Positions 62,696 to 64,000 of a stretch of DNA of 64,000 nucleotides are shown here, in pieces. The notes beneath the pieces were generated by a model, which was given only the letters and a program-made list of their open reading frames with translations, was not told the origin of the DNA and searched no databases. Origin of the DNA: Streptomyces sp. TG1A-60 (GTDB lineage Bacteria; Actinomycetota; Actinomycetes; Streptomycetales; Streptomycetaceae); NCBI RefSeq assembly GCF_037201975.1, contig NZ_CP147520.1:3162001-3226000 (forward strand), given 5' to 3'. The position numbers and the translations under genes were made by a program. The first letter of the stretch is position 1, and each line of letters starts with the position of its first letter.

Positions 62696-63085
62696 GTGGC
62701 CCACACGGGCACCCCAGATGTGGAGGACGAGCCCGAGGGGGTCATGCGACACCCCGACGTGATGCTCATCGCCGAGGCGGACATGGAAGGAGACGGCTCC
62801 TTCGACGCACGTACGCTGATCGCCGCGATCGAGATCGTGTCCCGTTCCAACCCCGACAACGACTGGATCGGCAAGGTCCGCGACTACCCCCTGCTTGGCA
62901 TCCCCGTCTACGCCGTCTTCGACCCACGCACCGGCACCGGCGCCGTCCTCACCGACATCCACTCCACCCCGGACGGTCCCCGCTATGCCACCCGCAAGGA
63001 CTTCGTCTACGGCGAGGACGTCACCATCGCCGACTGGACCATCTCCACGGACAACCTGCCTCGCTACCCGTTCAAGTGCACGTAA
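62696..63085 (+). CDS. Uma2-family protein, N-terminally truncated
   Basis: The 129-residue protein matches the C-terminal part of Uma2-family (PD-(D/E)XK nuclease fold) proteins: RHPDVMLIAEADMEGDGSFD, AAIEIVSRSNPDNDWIGKVR, DYPLLGIPVYAVFDPRTGTG. The first ~60-80 residues of usual members are missing, though the putative catalytic Asp (PDV) and Glu (AIEIVS) remain. GTG 62696 starts four bases after the previous stop. It may be a truncated relic or a short functional variant. Confidence 0.6.
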   Translation: MAHTGTPDVEDEPEGVMRHPDVMLIAEADMEGDGSFDARTLIAAIEIVSRSNPDNDWIGKVRDYPLLGIPVYAVFDPRTGTGAVLTDIHSTPDGPRYATRKDFVYGEDVTIADWTISTDNLPRYPFKCT

Positions 63086-63138
63086 CAGCGGCGGTTACCG
63101 GGCGGCGCTCCGGAACGCGGGACGGGCCGGAGCGCCGT

Positions 63139-64000
63139 TCAGGTGCGGGTGACCTGGCCGCACCCCTCGTGGTTCTGCTCCCGCAGGGACTCACTGCGGT
63201 CGTAGGGATCCTTGGCCGCGCCGGTGGCGGGCCCGCCGGTGGGAGTACCTCCGGGGAAGACCGGGTGGAGGTAGCCGTCGTAGACGTCGCACTCGTTGTT
63301 GAAGGTGTCGACGGCGTACTCGCGGATCATCAGCTTGCCCCGCGTGACGTTCCATCGCTCCGGGTCGGACAAGGACAGCGTCAGATCGCGGCGAACGATG
63401 GTCCGCGCCACGAGGTCTCCGCTGTCGTCGGGCCGCACCAGGGGGTAGACGAAACTGTAGTCCGCGTGGACGAGCACCTCACCCGGCTCTCCGGCGGCGA
63501 ACGTCAGATGCCCGCGCACCTTGATCACGTCACCGGCCGGCTCCACCTCGTCCGGGTCGAAGCGGCTGAAGAAACCCACGGGGTCATGGCCTTGCGACGG
63601 CCGACGCAGCGACCGTCGCACTTCGGGCAACATGTCCGGCTGCTGGGGGTCGAGCAGGGCCAGGGCCTTGGCGGGGTGCCCGCCCCGCAGCACGGCCGGG
63701 TCCAGGTTGGAGGCGACCAGGAAGTCCTTGGTGCGGCGCAGCGCGAGCGCCACGTCGTCCTTGCCCAGCCCGGCGACCGCCCGCGCGGCCGGCAGCTCGA
63801 TGGCGTCCGCGCCGTCGGCCCAGCGACGGGCGGGCGATCCACGGAACGGATGGCCGACCGTGGGCAGCCCGGCCTGGGTGTCGGCGTCCGCCGCGGCGGA
63901 GGGCAGGGCCTGCTCGGCGGGCAGCGGCGACGGGGAGGCCTCGGCGCCGGACGCCGAGTCGTGTCCGGGGAGACGGTCCAGCACCAGCGAGGGGCGGATG
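63139..64000 (-). CDS. Hypothetical protein, N-terminus beyond the window
   Basis: The frame is open to the right edge (…RPSLVLDRLPGHDSASGAEA), so the start lies outside. The visible ~285 residues hold a Ser/Pro/Ala linker and a beta-rich domain (VIKVRGHLTFAAGEPGEVLV, HADYSFVYPLVRPDDSG, RRDLTLSLSDPERWNVTRGK). The C-terminal part has two Cys (NNECDVYDGYLHPVF, NHEGCGQVTRT), perhaps a disulfide. No family is recognised. It might be a membrane-anchored protein with the anchor off-window. Confidence 0.75.
   Translation of the reverse strand, partial: IRPSLVLDRLPGHDSASGAEASPSPLPAEQALPSAAADADTQAGLPTVGHPFRGSPARRWADGADAIELPAARAVAGLGKDDVALALRRTKDFLVASNLDPAVLRGGHPAKALALLDPQQPDMLPEVRRSLRRPSQGHDPVGFFSRFDPDEVEPAGDVIKVRGHLTFAAGEPGEVLVHADYSFVYPLVRPDDSGDLVARTIVRRDLTLSLSDPERWNVTRGKLMIREYAVDTFNNECDVYDGYLHPVFPGGTPTGGPATGAAKDPYDRSESLREQNHEGCGQVTRT

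Overview
The window is high-GC DNA from a Streptomyces chromosome, part of the conserved core. The evidence is G/C-biased third codon positions, many GTG starts, the Streptomyces order guaB3-guaB-shbA-bldM-whiD, a His-tailed GroEL1 next to groES, and the S10/spc/alpha ribosomal protein cluster with rpmJ and infA. Gene order resembles what I recall of the SCO4700-SCO4771 segment of S. coelicolor, read in reverse. I could not run an alignment. No tRNA, rRNA, CRISPR array, prophage or intact insertion sequence was seen. Layout, left to right: (1) 1-6.6 kb: purine synthesis (guaB3, guaB), a SigD/ShbA-type sigma factor, the developmental regulators bldM and whiD in divergent orientation, a truncated LysR gene, a short-chain dehydrogenase and an ABM/SnoaL-type protein. 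(2) 6.7-15.7 kb: groES-groEL1 with two CIRCE operators, two tandem polysaccharide deacetylase lipoproteins, a methyltransferase, an ECF42-type sigma factor with its DGPF partner (frameshifted) and a recognisable ECF42 promoter, and an LCP-family ligase. (3) 15.8-24.0 kb: a xylan utilisation module. It holds a GH10 xylanase with CBM2, a LacI regulator (bxlR-like), a sugar ABC transporter (bxlEFG-like) and a GH3 glycosidase (bxlA-like). CGAA-N3-TTCG operators lie in front of both the xylanase and the transporter. (4) 24.0-36.7 kb: tsaD-rimI-tsaB and tsaE (t6A tRNA modification), a lipid-type hydrolase, alr, glmS, acpS, nnrD and coaA, with a few small proteins. One small protein has an iron-box-like palindrome upstream. 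(5) 36.8-58.6 kb: glmM, rpsI-rplM, truA, rplQ-rpoA-rpsK-rpsM-rpmJ-infA-map-adk-secY, then the spc and S10 operons up to rpsJ, all on the minus strand. (6) 58.6-64 kb: an accessory edge with a decayed nucleotidyltransferase-like gene, a secreted beta-rich protein, a WhiJ-type HTH/DUF397/ATPase regulatory trio, a truncated Uma2-family protein and a partial unknown gene. The functions connect as follows. Minus-strand transcription of the ribosomal cluster is split by several strong intergenic hairpins and by tightly coupled TGATG or GTGA overlaps. glmM and glmS both feed UDP-GlcNAc synthesis. The xylan module makes a closed circuit: secreted xylanase, importer for the oligosaccharides, intracellular glycosidase, and a shared repressor. 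Points that deserve attention are: a 192-bp inverted-repeat element with 4-bp target duplications next to truA (MITE-like); three apparent one-base deletions (in glmS, the DGPF gene and a small ORF) that may be sequencing errors or real lesions; a duplicated 3' tail of rpsK; an L,D-transpeptidase-like protein that lost its catalytic residues; and an imperfect five-copy intergenic repeat family.
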